This document shows positions 1 through 11,250 of a DNA stretch of 64,000 nucleotides, one piece after another (the stretch's first letter is position 1; each line of letters begins with the position of its first letter). Location of the stretch: NCBI GenBank assembly GCA_034190875.2, contig CM067356.1, forward strand, positions 59,134,325 to 59,198,324, read 5' to 3'. Both the position numbers and the translations under genes were made by a program. The notes beneath the pieces were generated by a model. The model worked only from the letters and a program-made list of their open reading frames with translations. It searched no databases and was not told where the DNA came from. The stretch comes from Urechis unicinctus (taxonomy: Eukaryota > Annelida > Polychaeta > Xenopneusta > Urechidae).

Positions 1-126
1 CGTATATATTTGTATGTATAAAAATTAATGTATGTTTAAATATACATATGCATTAATATCTGTATTTATTTACTTAGTTATATGAATATTGATGCTTATA
101 TATATACATATATCCGTATATAGATA

Positions 127-490
<364 letters not shown>

Positions 491-1028
491 TATATTATTG
501 GTACAGATAAACTTTTCGCACATATCCCTATATTAGTGAAATGTAGTGAGTGCGGGCGTGCTAATGTGTGTGCGGTTGTGTTTGCGAATAGTTGTTTTGG
601 ATCTTTGTCAAAATTGTTCTGCTTCTTTCGCCGAGACGAACTTCTTGCATACATATTCCGCGGTTTTCACAATGAGTTGTCGCCTTGGGTTAATAGAAAG
701 GACCAAGTCTGATAGTATGGGTTTCGATGTGCACTTTTTGTGTGTTCATAGTCGGCGAAAGTGAAATTGATTTTTGTTACTGCGAACGTTATCACTCCAT
801 TGACAGGACAGCCATGCATTTCGCTTATTACATGCATTGTCCGATAACAGCTTGCTTGTTTCTGAAGTTTTGTTACCGATACTATCAACCACGAACGCGA
901 CCGACTTGAGTGGCATAGCAGTTGTCTATGAGAGTTTTACAGCGTCGGTTTGAGCAGTTATTCCCCCTCCGGCCAGTTAACCAGTAGTCAGCCAGAGTGC
1001 TGACAGCACCTGATATCTAGATGTCTCC
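491..1028. other. Non-coding, probable upstream region of the BH3 gene
   Basis: The sequence changes sharply from TA repeat to mixed, CpG-containing DNA. No convincing gene is seen; short open frames on both strands have no recognisable motifs. Its position directly before a TATA-like box suggests promoter-proximal sequence. This is inference. Confidence 0.4.
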
Positions 1029-1064
1029 AATATAAACATACAAACAGCACATCCATAACATCCA
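1029..1064 (+). promoter_or_regulatory. TATA-like box for the BH3-type gene
   Basis: An AATATAAACAT motif begins near 1,029. About 30 bases downstream, near 1,060, lies a TCCAGTCAGC stretch that could hold the start site, and the first ATG in good context (ATACAATGG) follows at 1,086. The spacing fits a TATA-directed promoter, but nothing beyond motif and spacing supports it. Confidence 0.35.
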
Positions 1065-1085
1065 GTCAGCAAAGCAGGTGATACA

Positions 1086-1253
1086 ATGGCTATCGAAGAC
1101 GCGATTGACGCAACTCTAAATATTCATCGAGACACTAAACTGTCGGCCTCACCACATGATGGAAGTCAACCTGGCAGTACGCTGGTCATCGATACGGGAG
1201 GGGCCTCATCGATATCCGCCCTAGGTTCGGTCGTAGCGAGCCCCAGCTCGTAG
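1086..1253 (+). CDS. Candidate N-terminal coding exon (55 codons)
   Basis: A 55-codon frame opens at an ATG with good context shortly after a TATA-like box. It begins MAIEDAIDATLNIHRD and is rich in Ser, Gly and Ala later, ending at TAG (1,251-1,253). The same frame resumes after that stop and runs through the 42-bp repeats, where it reads repeated TEESVSRSLSGKQT. It may be the first exon of the BH3 gene downstream, leaving through a weak donor before the stop, or a separate short frame. I do not recognise the peptide. Position, promoter motif and strand are the reasons for linking it to the BH3 exons. Confidence 0.3.
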   Translation: MAIEDAIDATLNIHRDTKLSASPHDGSQPGSTLVIDTGGASSISALGSVVASPSS

Positions 1254-1300
1254 AAAGCCCGATTTCCTGCACCTTGTCATAAGGATAAAGATAATTCACT

Positions 1301-1640
1301 GACGACTGAGGAATCTGTGAGTCGTTCTCTGAGTGGGAAACAGACGATTGAGGAATCTGTGAGTCGTTCTCTGAGTGGGAAACAGACGATTGAGGAATCT
1401 GTGAGTCGTTCTCTGAGTGGGAAACAGATGACTGAGGAATCTGTGAGTCGTTCTCTGAGTGGGAAACAGACGACTGAGGAATCTGTGAGTCGTTCTCTGA
1501 GTGGGAAACAGACGACTGAGGAATCTGTGAGTCGTTCTCTGAATGGGAACCAGGCGACTGAGGAATCTGTGAGTCGTTCTCTTAGTGGGAAACAGACGAC
1601 TGAGGAATCTGTGAGTCGTTCTCTTAGTGGGAAACAGACC
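1301..1640. repeat. 42-bp tandem repeat, about 8 units
   Basis: A 42-bp unit containing GAGGAATCTGTGAGTCG and GTGGGAAACAGAC is repeated about eight times with few changes. Since 42 is divisible by three, three frames (one plus, two minus) stay open across the array. Each unit contains GTGAGT, a good splice-donor match. The array lies between the candidate first exon and the BH3 exons, so it is either intronic or encodes a 14-residue repeat. Confidence 0.95.
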
Positions 1641-1680
1641 ACCTACTTGTGTCCGGAAAGTATTCACACTGACACCTCAG

Positions 1681-2278
1681 TTGGCAAAAGGATGAAGCAA
1701 GCCTCCTAGTCTCTTCTTGGGCTGCATTACCGGAAGGTATGAGTTGGCTGCTATCAACATTGGTTTTATGATACAAGCTTCAATGTTATGGTCCATTTGT
1801 AAAATCAACCTGCCCTTTTTTGGATAAAACGGTTTATTTCCCTGTAACAGTCGCAAACATCTTGTGTTCAGCATGCAAGCCACGTATGCACCAGATGTCG
1901 CTTTGCCGCCCAGACGCGGGGAAAACCCCTCCGGAAACACATCACACCATATCAGAAGAGCGAATCACGTTTGTGGCCGAGAGGTTGCTTCGTATTGGTG
2001 ATGAAATCAACGACAAATATTCGGTTAGTACCTTACTAGTTATGTTGAAAGCAAATAAATGTATATTGCTATGCAACTGAATCAGCTCCACTAAAAATCA
2101 CATTTGTTACTTCATCTATGCTGACCAGCTAAATTCTATGTTTCAGAATAGACGATCAGTTTTCTGGCGACGCTGTCTTCGAATGATTCTCCCTTTTCTC
2201 TGGCGCCTCTCCAACATTACCTGGAGATTTGTGGTGCGGACGTCGGTCAGTCGATCTCCATTGACTGACCTTGCGTAA
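1681..2278 (+). CDS. BH3-only type apoptosis regulator (spliced, partial model)
   Basis: Two exons are well supported. Exon 1,851-2,023 follows a pyrimidine-rich acceptor (CCCTGTAACAG) and ends at a GTTAGT donor. Its last residues include VAERLLRIGDEINDKY, which matches the BIM BH3 helix at A, L, R, I, G, D, E, N and Y. Exon 2,147-2,278 follows a CTGAC branch-like site and TTTCAG acceptor, joins in phase and ends at TAA; it encodes a Trp/Arg/Leu-rich helix beginning SVFWRRCLRMILPFLW, plausible as a membrane tail. A 56-bp exon at 1,681-1,736 (acceptor CCTCAG, donor GTATGAG) also joins in phase. BH3-only proteins bind the groove of pro-survival BCL2 proteins at mitochondria and promote cell death. 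The N-terminus is uncertain. The BH3 call rests on the motif, its exon placement and the hydrophobic C-terminus. Confidence 0.7.
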
Positions 2279-2473
2279 ATGCTGATACTTGCAGTCATCG
2301 AGATAATCACAGTGTCTCAAGTTCACAACCGCATTCATGTATCTGGTTAAATGTGGACAAGAAGTAAATGCAACAAAATCAATTTGAATGTACGGATTTG
2401 TTTTAAATGTCCGGTAATTATAAAAAAACGGCCTGCATGCTCAAACGTGCCCGCACGTATCTACGTGCATATT

Positions 2474-2907
2474 TATGTATGTATGTATGTATGTATGTAT
2501 GTATGTATGTATGTATGTATGTATGTATGTATGTATGTATGTATGTATGTATGTATGTATGTATGTATGTATGTATGTATGTATGTATGTATGTATGTAT
2601 GTCTGTATGTATGTATGTATGTATGTATGTATGTGTATGTATGTATGTATGTATGTATGTATGTATGTATGTATGTATGTATGTATGTATGTATGTATGT
2701 ATGTATGTATGTATGTATGTATGTATGTATGTATGTATGTATGTATGTATGTATGTATGTATGTATGTCTGTATGTATGTATGTATGTATGTATGTATGT
2801 ATGTATGTATGTATGTGTATGTATGTATGTATGTATGTATGTATGTATGTATGTGTCTGTGTATGTATGTATGTGTATGTCTGTATGTATGTATGTATGT
2901 ATGTATG

Positions 2908-2939
<32 letters not shown>

Positions 2940-3029
2940 TGTATGTATGTATGTATGTATGTATGTATGTATGTATGTATGTATGTATGTATGTATTTAT
3001 GTATGAATGTATGTATGTATGTATGTATT
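2474..3029. repeat. TATG tetranucleotide microsatellite, about 139 units
   Basis: A nearly pure (TATG)n array about 555 bp long with scattered TGTG and TCTG variants. All three plus-strand frames are open and spell Met-Tyr-Val-Cys runs, which are not genes. Confidence 0.97.
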
Positions 3030-3560
3030 ACCTGGGTGAATACTGGCAGATCCAGGGTTCACACGTGGTTATCGTCGAATGCTTACTTTGCGGGCTCACA
3101 ATCGTTTTACGCTGATGTCATTGATTTTTTTATTGATGCCCAAGGGGCGAGTGTTTTGCGTGCTGCCACGCACAGTGGCGTAGATAACTGAGCGATATCA
3201 CAACCTGAGCACAATCGGGTCTAGCATATCTCAGCTTATGGAGATAACAATATCATGGCGTTGGCCTGATTTTATACGAGTTGTGAGCTTTCGTTGGTGG
3301 CACAATTAGCATATCTGATCACAGGGGATTGGTTTCCGACGCCTAGTTTCCGAGCAATGAGCCGCTAGATCAAAACATAAGTAAGAGGTATCCATTGTCT
3401 GGCCGCCGCCGCACCCACCCACTTCCCTAGTTCACTGTCATGCGCAAGTATCTCCTACGAGACGTCATACAACAGGATTATTTCAGTAAATGTAGTAAGG
3501 TTGCCTATCCAGACTAATATATATGCACTATTCATTTTACTGATAACCATTTTAAGTAGT
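3030..3560. other. Unassigned spacer between microsatellite and Polinton A
   Basis: Unique-looking sequence. A short frame running out of the microsatellite to 3,191 has ordinary composition (it ends LRAATHSGVDN) but no recognisable domain and no start of its own. Nothing else is supported. Confidence 0.4.
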
Positions 3561-3561
3561 A

Positions 3562-3785
3562 TACATAGTGGCGGTTCTGGGACACCACCACCACCATCCA
3601 CTCTCCCTTTTCCATGGACCCGATCCCCCAAACGGTGCCAAGGTTGTTATGGCCCTCCTAGTTTGTCGGTAAAATAGTGTGTCCATAGTCCAAGGTGTCT
3701 ACAGCGTTTGAATCAAATAGAGCGAGTGGTACCTAGTTGACGTGCAGCTCTTATGACATAGGTCAAGGTGTCTATAACATTGGTT
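3562..3785 (-). repeat. Inverted end repeat of Polinton A (left)
   Basis: The reverse complement of this stretch matches about 8,750-8,889 with small gaps, including the block coding the end of DNA polymerase B at the right end. It is either a long terminal inverted repeat or a duplicated, inverted polymerase end. Confidence 0.6.
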
Positions 3786-3954
3786 TTCTAGCCTTTCCTG
3801 ATCTTGATGGAGGCTTCACACCTGTACAGATTACTTCAGCACTGGGATCTCCTATATGGTATTGGAGTTTTGCCTGTGGATAGAGGGACTTTTTTTTCAC
3901 CCTTTCTATGACACTTTCTGATAGCACAGTTTTTCCTCTATTTTTTCTATGGGT

Positions 3955-4195
3955 GCACGACTTAAATGGTTAGCTGTTCCCAAGCTCGTGTGACACTTGT
4001 TGACAAGCTCCTCCAGGCGTTCCACTTGCTACATAAGATCAGCATTCGTAACCTCCAGATCTCTCACTATGTCCTTCAGCTCTACAAGGTCATCGTAATT
4101 ATTCTCCATATCACTCAGTTCGTCCTCCAGAACTATTTTCTCGTCTTTCAGATATTCTGTATCTAGCTTCAACTATTTTACACAACCTTCATCAT
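3955..4195 (-). pseudogene. Coiled-coil protein remnant (Polinton A)
   Basis: Minus-strand reading gives an acidic heptad-like helix, for example VLEDELSDMENNYDDLVEL, typical of a coiled coil. It sits between the left end repeat and the ATPase part and belongs to the fossil element. No specific function is recognised. Confidence 0.45.
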
Positions 4196-4439
4196 CAATA
4201 ACGGTGTTCATTTGTATATATTATGCCCTTGTTTATTCAATAGTATGTCAGTTGAGGCCAATTTGTCCATCCGCTGGCTGTCTCCACTGATACATGGTAC
4301 AGTGTAGCAGGGGCTGTGAACACGGTTGTGATTCATCTGTTGATCCACTGGTTGTCTCCATTCATGCATGGTTGAGTGTTGCAGGGGTAAGAAAAACGAC
4401 AATGTTTCATATGTGCCGCTATAATTGGTGTGCATGCTA

Positions 4440-4680
4440 TGATTGTCCTCACCCAAAAGTACAACTCTGTGCTAACGGATCTACGTGAGCAGACTCGCTC
4501 AATGGTGCTCTTTCACACCAAGGACCGTGACTCGTTTGAAGACGACTTAAGTGGGAATGATGTCATCCCAAAAGGAAGGAACGTGCAGCAGTAGGCCACC
4601 TTCTAGCCAAGACCAATCAAGCAAAACTGGTGCTGAAGACTGATCAACCTACTGCATATGTTCTGGAATCTTGATAGTGG
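4440..4680 (+). pseudogene. Polinton packaging ATPase, C-terminal part
   Basis: The plus strand reads VLTQKYNSVLTDLREQTR and then KDRDSFEDDLSGNDVIP, patterns I recognise from the C-terminal half of the FtsK/HerA-type genome-packaging ATPase of Polinton-like elements. Only part of the gene is here; a different part of the same family lies at 41.1-41.5 kb. Confidence 0.6.
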
Positions 4681-4719
4681 CAGCAGTGCAATTAGATTTC
4701 GAAGGTATATACGTATATT

Positions 4720-5100
4720 CATGGATCCTGATACCATTATTGATCGACTCTTTGTACCGGACGCCCCATAGCTGTCATAGCTTGGGGTCAGGCCCGTCAG
4801 TACCTTGGTGATCAGCGCCTTACAATTAACCAGGTTGAATTAATGTCCGATGAAGATATCACAAAGCTGAATGTGAGATACGAGGCTCGACAAGGCGCTA
4901 CCATGACACACACTCTAGGTCAGGCAGTGCTACAGCTATACTCGGGTATTGCGGCCAAAGCAATTAGAACACCAGCCAAAGCTGCGTTTGCTGGGCGCGC
5001 GCTTAGCACTGCCAATTGTGAGCTATATCATTTCTATGGTATTTTTACCGCAGCTTTAACAACAGTTAAGCTCTGTCAATTTCGAAAAAAACAAATGTAG
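4720..5100 (+). pseudogene. Conserved Polinton-associated protein of unknown function
   Basis: The frame contains MSDEDITKLNVRYEARQGA and ends near ELYHFYGIFTAALTT. I remember this pattern as a recurrent small protein next to the ATPase in invertebrate Polintons. It has no known enzymatic motif. Part of the fossil. Confidence 0.5.
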
Positions 5101-5233
5101 TAAGCACTGCAGGGGGAGAGGAAGATGATGTTAGTACTACTACACTATGGTATTTGCTTAACTCCGCTATAGCATTTGCTTAGAATATGCTTACCAATAG
5201 CTGTCAATTGGACAAACAATTTAGTAAGTAAAC

Positions 5234-5560
5234 ATGGATGAAACGAATCAAGTGGCAGAGATAACGTCAGTGACCAGTGAGCGACCTGCAAAAAAGGCTA
5301 TAAAGGTTGCTGCAGGGCGAAAGTGTGCTGCAACTCACAAGTAAATAAGATAAACTTCTGAAGGAGCTCCGTCAGGCTAAGGCCATGCTTACAGGCACTA
5401 AGGACGAAGCTGTCGAGCCAACAAGCAAGCTTCCTAAAAAGTAGGCTTGGCCAACATGGGCTTCGCCTGTGGTTGTCGGGGGCGTTTTAGTGTTTGGACT
5501 AGTATGGTTCAGACTACACCCTAAACAAGTTACTCACAAAAGTCAGCAACCCTTGGTTGC
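5234..5560 (+). pseudogene. Small basic and membrane proteins (Polinton A)
   Basis: A start at 5,234 reads MDETNQVAEITSVTSERP followed by a Lys-rich stretch; nearby is a hydrophobic segment (VVVGGVLVFGLVWF) that looks like a single membrane helix. Similar short proteins lie before the integrase in related elements. Remnants only. Confidence 0.4.
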
Positions 5561-5599
5561 ATAGGACGTACAATTAAAGGGTCCTTTTTATATGGAATA

Positions 5600-6070
5600 A
5601 GGGTTACTGGAAAGGCATAACAGCCTTCAAGAAGCTTGCAAAAGATGCGAGGGTTACTTAGGAAGTTGCCGGGTAGTGGCTAACAAAGCAAACTATATGG
5701 CAAATCTACCTGCCAATGCCTAAACATATTCCCAGACCAAAATTTGATTTGTCTGGGCCTAATGAGGTTCACTGAGCCAATCTCTTTTTTCTTCCTCAGG
5801 AAGTATGCCCTCAAGTGGTGGCATGACGATGTGAGGTCCTCGAGATCAGGCTATAGCTTTTAAAACTACCTCTACCAGCCTGGTGATCTAGAGCAAGACA
5901 ACAATCGTCGCTTCACTGACCCTGTGTGGCCACTCAATGTTTACTGGATTGAACGCTCTGTTACTAATCCTCGTGAATCTTTACTATTTTATTTAATAGA
6001 TGGACCACTTAGTTGCTTTGTAAAGGAGGAGCCACTTGTGGTGCCATCCGATACCCAGTAGCCACCAGAG
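5600..6070 (+). pseudogene. Polinton integrase remnant
   Basis: This region aligns by eye with the N-terminal and C-terminal parts of the Polinton B integrase (14,247-15,245), with the central catalytic core largely missing. It belongs to the retroviral-type (rve) integrase family used by Polintons. Fossil. Confidence 0.7.
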
Positions 6071-6109
6071 GGCATTACCAATTACCCATTAAATATCCTA
6101 TAGAACTGA

Positions 6110-6330
6110 ATGCGCTGCCCGTGGATATTGAAGGGAAAGAAATACCCTGTAACAAGCCCTGTATACAATTTTTTTGTGGAATTTAAGGTAAAACCTGGGG
6201 TCGTTAATTGTCTTTGTATGGTTTGTCAGAAAGGTATAAGAAATAACCTAGGATTGGGGATGAATTTTGGGTATGAAAACGTTAACCACAGGCTTCTCAC
6301 CAAAAGAAAAAAAAATCACTGCCGGTGACC
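6110..6330 (+). pseudogene. Cys-rich small protein remnant (Polinton A)
   Basis: The frame reads CMVCQKGIRNNLGLGMNFGY, matching the segment that follows the integrase of Polinton B (about 15,375). The short CxxC pattern could bind zinc, but the rest is too short to assign. Confidence 0.45.
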
Positions 6331-6539
6331 CTGAGCCTGCTAAAGACTGTTATTTCCCACTGTCAAAAAACACAATCCTTTAGAACTTGGCGCTGTTTAG
6401 TCGCTGTGGTTGTCAATTTAATTTCCATATAAAGATACGGATCTGTATAGCTAACATGGTAGCATACCACACATGCAAGACTGTTAATGATACGCCTCGC
6501 AGCAATGATTTTGACGTGTACACAATGAGATATTTGCTA

Positions 6540-8830
6540 GATTAAAGGCTGCTTCATGCGTAGCACCCCCAGTCCCCGCACCACGCACACCCAAAGCACC
6601 CCCAGTCCCCACGCCACACAAAGCAGCCCTTGTCCCCAAACCACGTCCCAAGTTCAAGAAGACTAAGTGGGCTGTTAAAATGTATTTGCGTGGATGGGTG
6701 ATGAACGTTCCTGCGTCTAATACCCTCGGCTTGGACCCTACAATGTTCTTTAAAGGCATGCGTCGGCAGATGCGTAAAATTTTGACTGATGAGGTGAACG
6801 AATAAACGGAATCAATTGTCAGTTTTCACTTAAAGTAAGGCTTATTAAGTACACCGATGGTGGCAGCACTGAGTATGTTGTTGAATAAGCATCAGGTGCT
6901 TCTCTGCTTAGAAGATATTAACGATGCGCTGAACCAAGAGATAATATCCAATAGCTGTTAGAGAAGTGGACCAGCAAAGGTTCCGTTTGGGAGTTTGAAG
7001 CAGTCACATCTCTCTGGATTTATATTGCTAACAATCAGCCATTGTAATGTGTCTCCTACTTGCCGCTACCGTGAGCTGGCAGCTAAGAAGGCAATCATAA
7101 CATAAAAAACATAAACGGCTACTGCATTCTATATTCCATTGAATCGAATCTACACCCTGTTGCTAAACACCCAGAGCGACCACCTAGTTATAACATTCAG
7201 CGGCTGTTAACCCTGCTGGAAGGTAAAGGCGTAGAATATCCAACACCAGTGTCGCATAGTAAGAAGGTAGAAAAACATGCTAACTTAGCCTTGAATGTGT
7301 TTGGCTGGGATGGGAGAGCCACTATCATCAACCACAACAGTAAACATCCAGGTCCACGTATAAACCACGTGCTGATTGAGGAGGATGGTAAGTTTCATTA
7401 CACGTGTTTCGAAAATCTAAACCGCTTGCTGTATGATCAGAGATAAAAACACGAACACCGCAAATTCCTCTGTGAGGGATGCTACATGGTTATACCACTG
7501 ACAAACTGATCTCTGGTACAAACCTGAGTGTATGGGGATAGGGCAAACTGCTGTGCGAGTGGATATGCCTGAGGAAGGCAGAACTAGCAAAAGCAGCTGG
7601 CTGCCTTTTATGTTATCTATGCCGACTTTGATGCGCTCGCGGTGAAACTTGATTCAACCAAGAGCAACACACAAAAAAGAGAGGAACATCAGCCATGTGC
7701 TTACGGCTATGTAGTTGTCCGGTGTGATGGTCGGACCGAACCCCTTTGTGGTGTATAGAGGTAACACTGTTGATAAATCTTACAAGCCCTGCATCAGGAA
7801 GAGCTCAAAAACAAACCAGTTCTGTCATACCCTGTTCCCGTGCGCATGACACCCACAATGCCTGCAAACTTAAGTTGTGGTTGAATCCTAGCACAACGGC
7901 CGTGCCTGTAGTATTCCATAACCTACAGGGCTATGACTCCCACCTCTTGATGCAGGCCGTAAACAATGAGGAAGGGATGATCAACTGTATCCCAAACAAA
8001 ATGGAGAAGCATATATCCCTATCGATTGGGCAGTTACACTTTATTGGCAGTGCACAGTTCCTTCTTGCCTCGCTTGACAACCTGGTGTCTGCAAACAAGC
8101 CAGAAGCCTTTGTAGTGACGTCTTAGTATGAGCCCGATGAAACGAAACGCCGGTTGCTACTGCGCAAGGGAGTGTTTCTCTATGAGTTCAGGGATTGCTG
8201 GGGTAAGTTTGATGCCTCGCTTCCGCCAATCCAGTAGTTCTACAGCAACCGGTACCTGCGCACAGATGTACTTCTCTTAGCTGATGTATTTGAGATATTC
8301 CACAAAACCTGTCTAAAACAGTATGGGTTTGATCCGCCTGATGTACGACTTCTATTATAGCATAATGAAGTCCAGATATGGCAGCAACCTTGGCTTGTTA
8401 TACACAGACACGGACGCGCTGCTTTTGGAGATACACACAACTGACGTGTACGCATACATGCAGGAGGATAGAGAGCTCTTTGATACCAGCAACTATGATT
8501 CTTCCCATCCCCTTTTCACTAACGTAAACAAGAAGGTGCTAGGGAAGATGATGTATGAGAGCGTCTGTGTGCCTATCAAGGTGTCTGACCAGGGCGAGAT
8601 TAAAAGGGCTAAGGGAGTAGGTTGTGGTCCAGAAACACCTACGCCAAGCACAGTACATGGAGTTCCACATGGAATTAAAATGCAACGCAGTGATGGTAAT
8701 CAGATACATGGGCTTCACGTCAAAAAAGGTGTGTGTGTCACTCTCTCCATTTGATATACAGAGGTGGATAGCCGCAAACAGTGTAGACACCTTGGCCTAT
8801 GGACACAATAGTTTACCGAAAAAACTAGCA
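6540..8830 (+). pseudogene. Protein-primed DNA polymerase B remnant (Polinton A)
   Basis: A Pro-rich leader is followed by readable blocks that match Polinton B polymerase: NLALNVFGWDGRATIINHNS, VVFHNLQGYDSHLL (an exonuclease-domain block) and YTDTDALLLEIHT (the YxDTD polymerase motif). It is on the same strand as the integrase, unlike in Polinton B. Many breaks. Confidence 0.8.
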
Positions 8831-8889
8831 GAACCACTTTGGTCCCGTTTGGGAGGATGGTGGTGGTGTCCCAGAACCGCCACTATGTA

Positions 8890-10650
8890 AATTTCTATTA
8901 TATGATCATGTATCATAGTGTAGACGTGTGGTACACCATTGTATTGACCCCAAAACGGCAGTTGGTAGAACAATAATTAGGATATGCAAAATGTATGCGG
9001 TCATGGGAGTTGTCTATCAACCACTTTGTCACCATTGCGCTACTCTTGGAGAGTTATAATGTATTTATTGCGTCATTCAGATAATACAGAGCCTTACCTT
9101 CCGCTTATAATAGCATATAACCAACGAATGTGCATCAGAAGTGAAATTAACACAGATTCCTTTCCACGCGGCATTTGTGAAAGAAACTGTGTTTATATCA
9201 CATGTATATCTGATACTCTTTTGGTCAGCAATGTTTATATTTAGACCCAGCAATAATGGTGCCTATTGAGATTGGCTTTGCTGATGTCAGTTTTAAAGCT
9301 TCTCACCAGCTGCCAGAGTAACATTGGAGGTTTGATGCCACCCGGGTTCTTTTTTGTTACAATGTTCATTCTTCATATGTTGCCTTCGGTTTAGTCTCCC
9401 GCTGGATAGGATGAGAGAGCGTCTGAAGAAAAACATAACCTTCAAACGGCCGACTTTATTCGCATTTATACATCCTCTGTTAAATATCAAGGCAGTACTG
9501 AATAAGGTAAAATTGTTGAGTGATAGGTTGGGAAGAATAGCTAATCCTAGCCAAAGAGGCAGTCGAAACGGAAATGTTTAAGAAGCTGACGAAATTGGCT
9601 AATGAAAGAACTAAAGTTTGTAAAATATGTTGAAAAAGGACCGCTAGTTCCCCTTTATGAAATCATAGATCAGGAATCGATTCTTCTTTCTTGATTGTAG
9701 TTATTGTCACCACCTAAGTTAAGGAAGAAAACGAAAACTCGTTTCAGCCCCAGCTGTGGTTCAGGGGTTTGTACAGGGAGCCTCAGGCTACATGTTTTGT
9801 CTATTTAATATGGTTTTATTATCGTTGTAAACAGATGACCATTACATACGCGTAGACGCGTTTCACATTGATTGTCTACAGCATTAATTCAACGAAGCAT
9901 GGAACTCAAATGTGTCTGCTATTTATTGGTGTTGTTGAACGAAAGGATTCAGGGCCAATGCCAAACGGTATGACGTCCCTGAGTTTGAAATATGTCTTGC
10001 GGGGAAAGTAACTGTCAGCAAATATACACGCATAATAACATTGACTACGCGTCGACTTCAGGACCACGTCGTCCACGATGGTAGCTTTATCATAAAGTGA
10101 TACCAGCTACTGACTACATTTATTATTTCAGCTTTAATTGATCATATGATGCGCGGATTGTCGACTTATCTGGTGTTATCTTATCTTTGCGGCTCAAGGA
10201 GGATTGTCTTACTTTCCGTGGGAGCATTTATGCTTATGGAATACCAAGTGGCATAACACTTCTTCTGTGAGATACAAAATAGCTATTACATACAATGTGA
10301 CAAGAACTGGGGCGCCATCCACTGTTCGCACCGCCACTTTCATAGAAACACGCCACAAACGCATGCTTGAATGCAAAACGGTGACATGCAAAGTACATAC
10401 CTTGCGCATTATATTGCGAAGGAAAACGTAGAATTATCTCCAAGATGAAGTAACCAAACAGAGATACGAACAGCAGTTATTGGAGGGGGGTGTTGTTACA
10501 CACATGCTGAATGACTTCTGAAAAAAACTGACGCTCTTTAGCTATAGCAGTGTGGGGCTTCCGGAGTCAGTCGAGTGTGTTTAGGAAGTTGCGTGCATGT
10601 GGACACCAGATGGCATAAGAGGGAGACTCTATGCAAACATTCACTCGCTT
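8890..10650. other. No gene recognised
   Basis: AT-rich sequence with only short open frames lacking motifs, start context or splice signals. A frame at 9,354-9,581 is basic but unremarkable. Confidence 0.5.
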
Positions 10651-10662
10651 TGAAAGCTCAAA

Positions 10663-10893
10663 AGTATCCAACGCTGACATGTTTACCGTATCCAACGCTG
10701 ACATGTTTACTGTATCTAAAGCTGACATGTTTACCGTATTGAACGCTGACATGGTTACCGTATCCAGCCCAGACCAGTTAACTGTATCCAACGCTGACAT
10801 GTTTACTGTATTCAACGCAGACATGTTTACTGTATCCAACGCTGACATGTTTACTGTGTCCATTTTTGACATGTTTACTGTATCCAATGCAGT
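10663..10893. repeat. 24-bp minisatellite
   Basis: About nine to ten copies of a 24-bp unit built on AACGCTGACATGTTTAC. The unit is divisible by three, so both strands stay open across it (8-residue peptide repeats such as SNADMFTV and DTVNMSAL). Confidence 0.93.
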
Positions 10894-10917
10894 AGTATAG
10901 GTAATGGTGGTTCCAGC
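10894..10917 (+). repeat. Detached piece of the Polinton B terminal repeat
   Basis: A 21-nt block containing GTATAGGTAATGGTGGTTCC is identical to a block inside the right terminal repeat of Polinton B (near 19,535) yet lies about 120 bp outside the element's left end. Confidence 0.5.
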
Positions 10918-11036
10918 GCACACCTCCAAATAGAGACCCAACCTACCAACGACAAGGAATCCCCACTTCAGAGCATCATTAACCCACTTCGACTATTCCA
11001 TTCGGGTCCTAAGGTCTCACGAGCTGTCAATAGCTG

Positions 11037-11190
11037 GCCAAGGATTAAAGCTGCTACCTTATCAGTAGGCTGTGAGGCAGCCATGAGTCACAACAAAATC
11101 ACAGGGAACCACCATTACCTATACTGTGACCCTCTAAGCAGGCCATGAGTCACAGGGGAAGGGGCAGCCCTGAGTCACAGGGGGTAGGAA
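11037..11190 (+). repeat. Left terminal inverted repeat of Polinton B
   Basis: Pairs with the reverse complement of about 19,420-19,634. Within it short motifs such as GCCATGAGTCACA recur, so the terminal repeat is itself internally repetitive. Confidence 0.85.
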
Positions 11191-11250
11191 CCCACGACCA
11201 CATCGGGGAGAGGGAGCCGCTACCATGTATACTACCAACCTCCAAGGTCT

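Larger units (their letters stand above)
3562..8889 (+). mobile_element. Polinton A, old and heavily broken
   Basis: A fossil Polinton (Maverick) with recognisable parts in order: a coiled-coil gene on the minus strand, then on the plus strand a packaging ATPase part, a conserved Polinton small protein, small basic and membrane proteins, integrase, a Cys-rich small protein and DNA polymerase B. The outer 100-200 bp at each end are inverted copies of one another (the ends share TAGTGGCGGTTCTGGGAC in opposite orientation). I found no matching target-site duplication. It has many breaks (well over ten) and is clearly older than Polinton B. Confidence 0.8.

Noticed and set aside
1277-1709. Minus-strand repeat proteins
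   Set aside because: The 42-bp repeat is open on several frames by arithmetic; only the plus strand has gene context.
2351-3191. Cys-Met-Tyr-Val rich frames of up to 254 codons
   Set aside because: They are the three frames of a TATG microsatellite.
10663-10893. CRISPR-like array
   Set aside because: Repeats are contiguous without unique spacers and the DNA is eukaryotic; it is a minisatellite.
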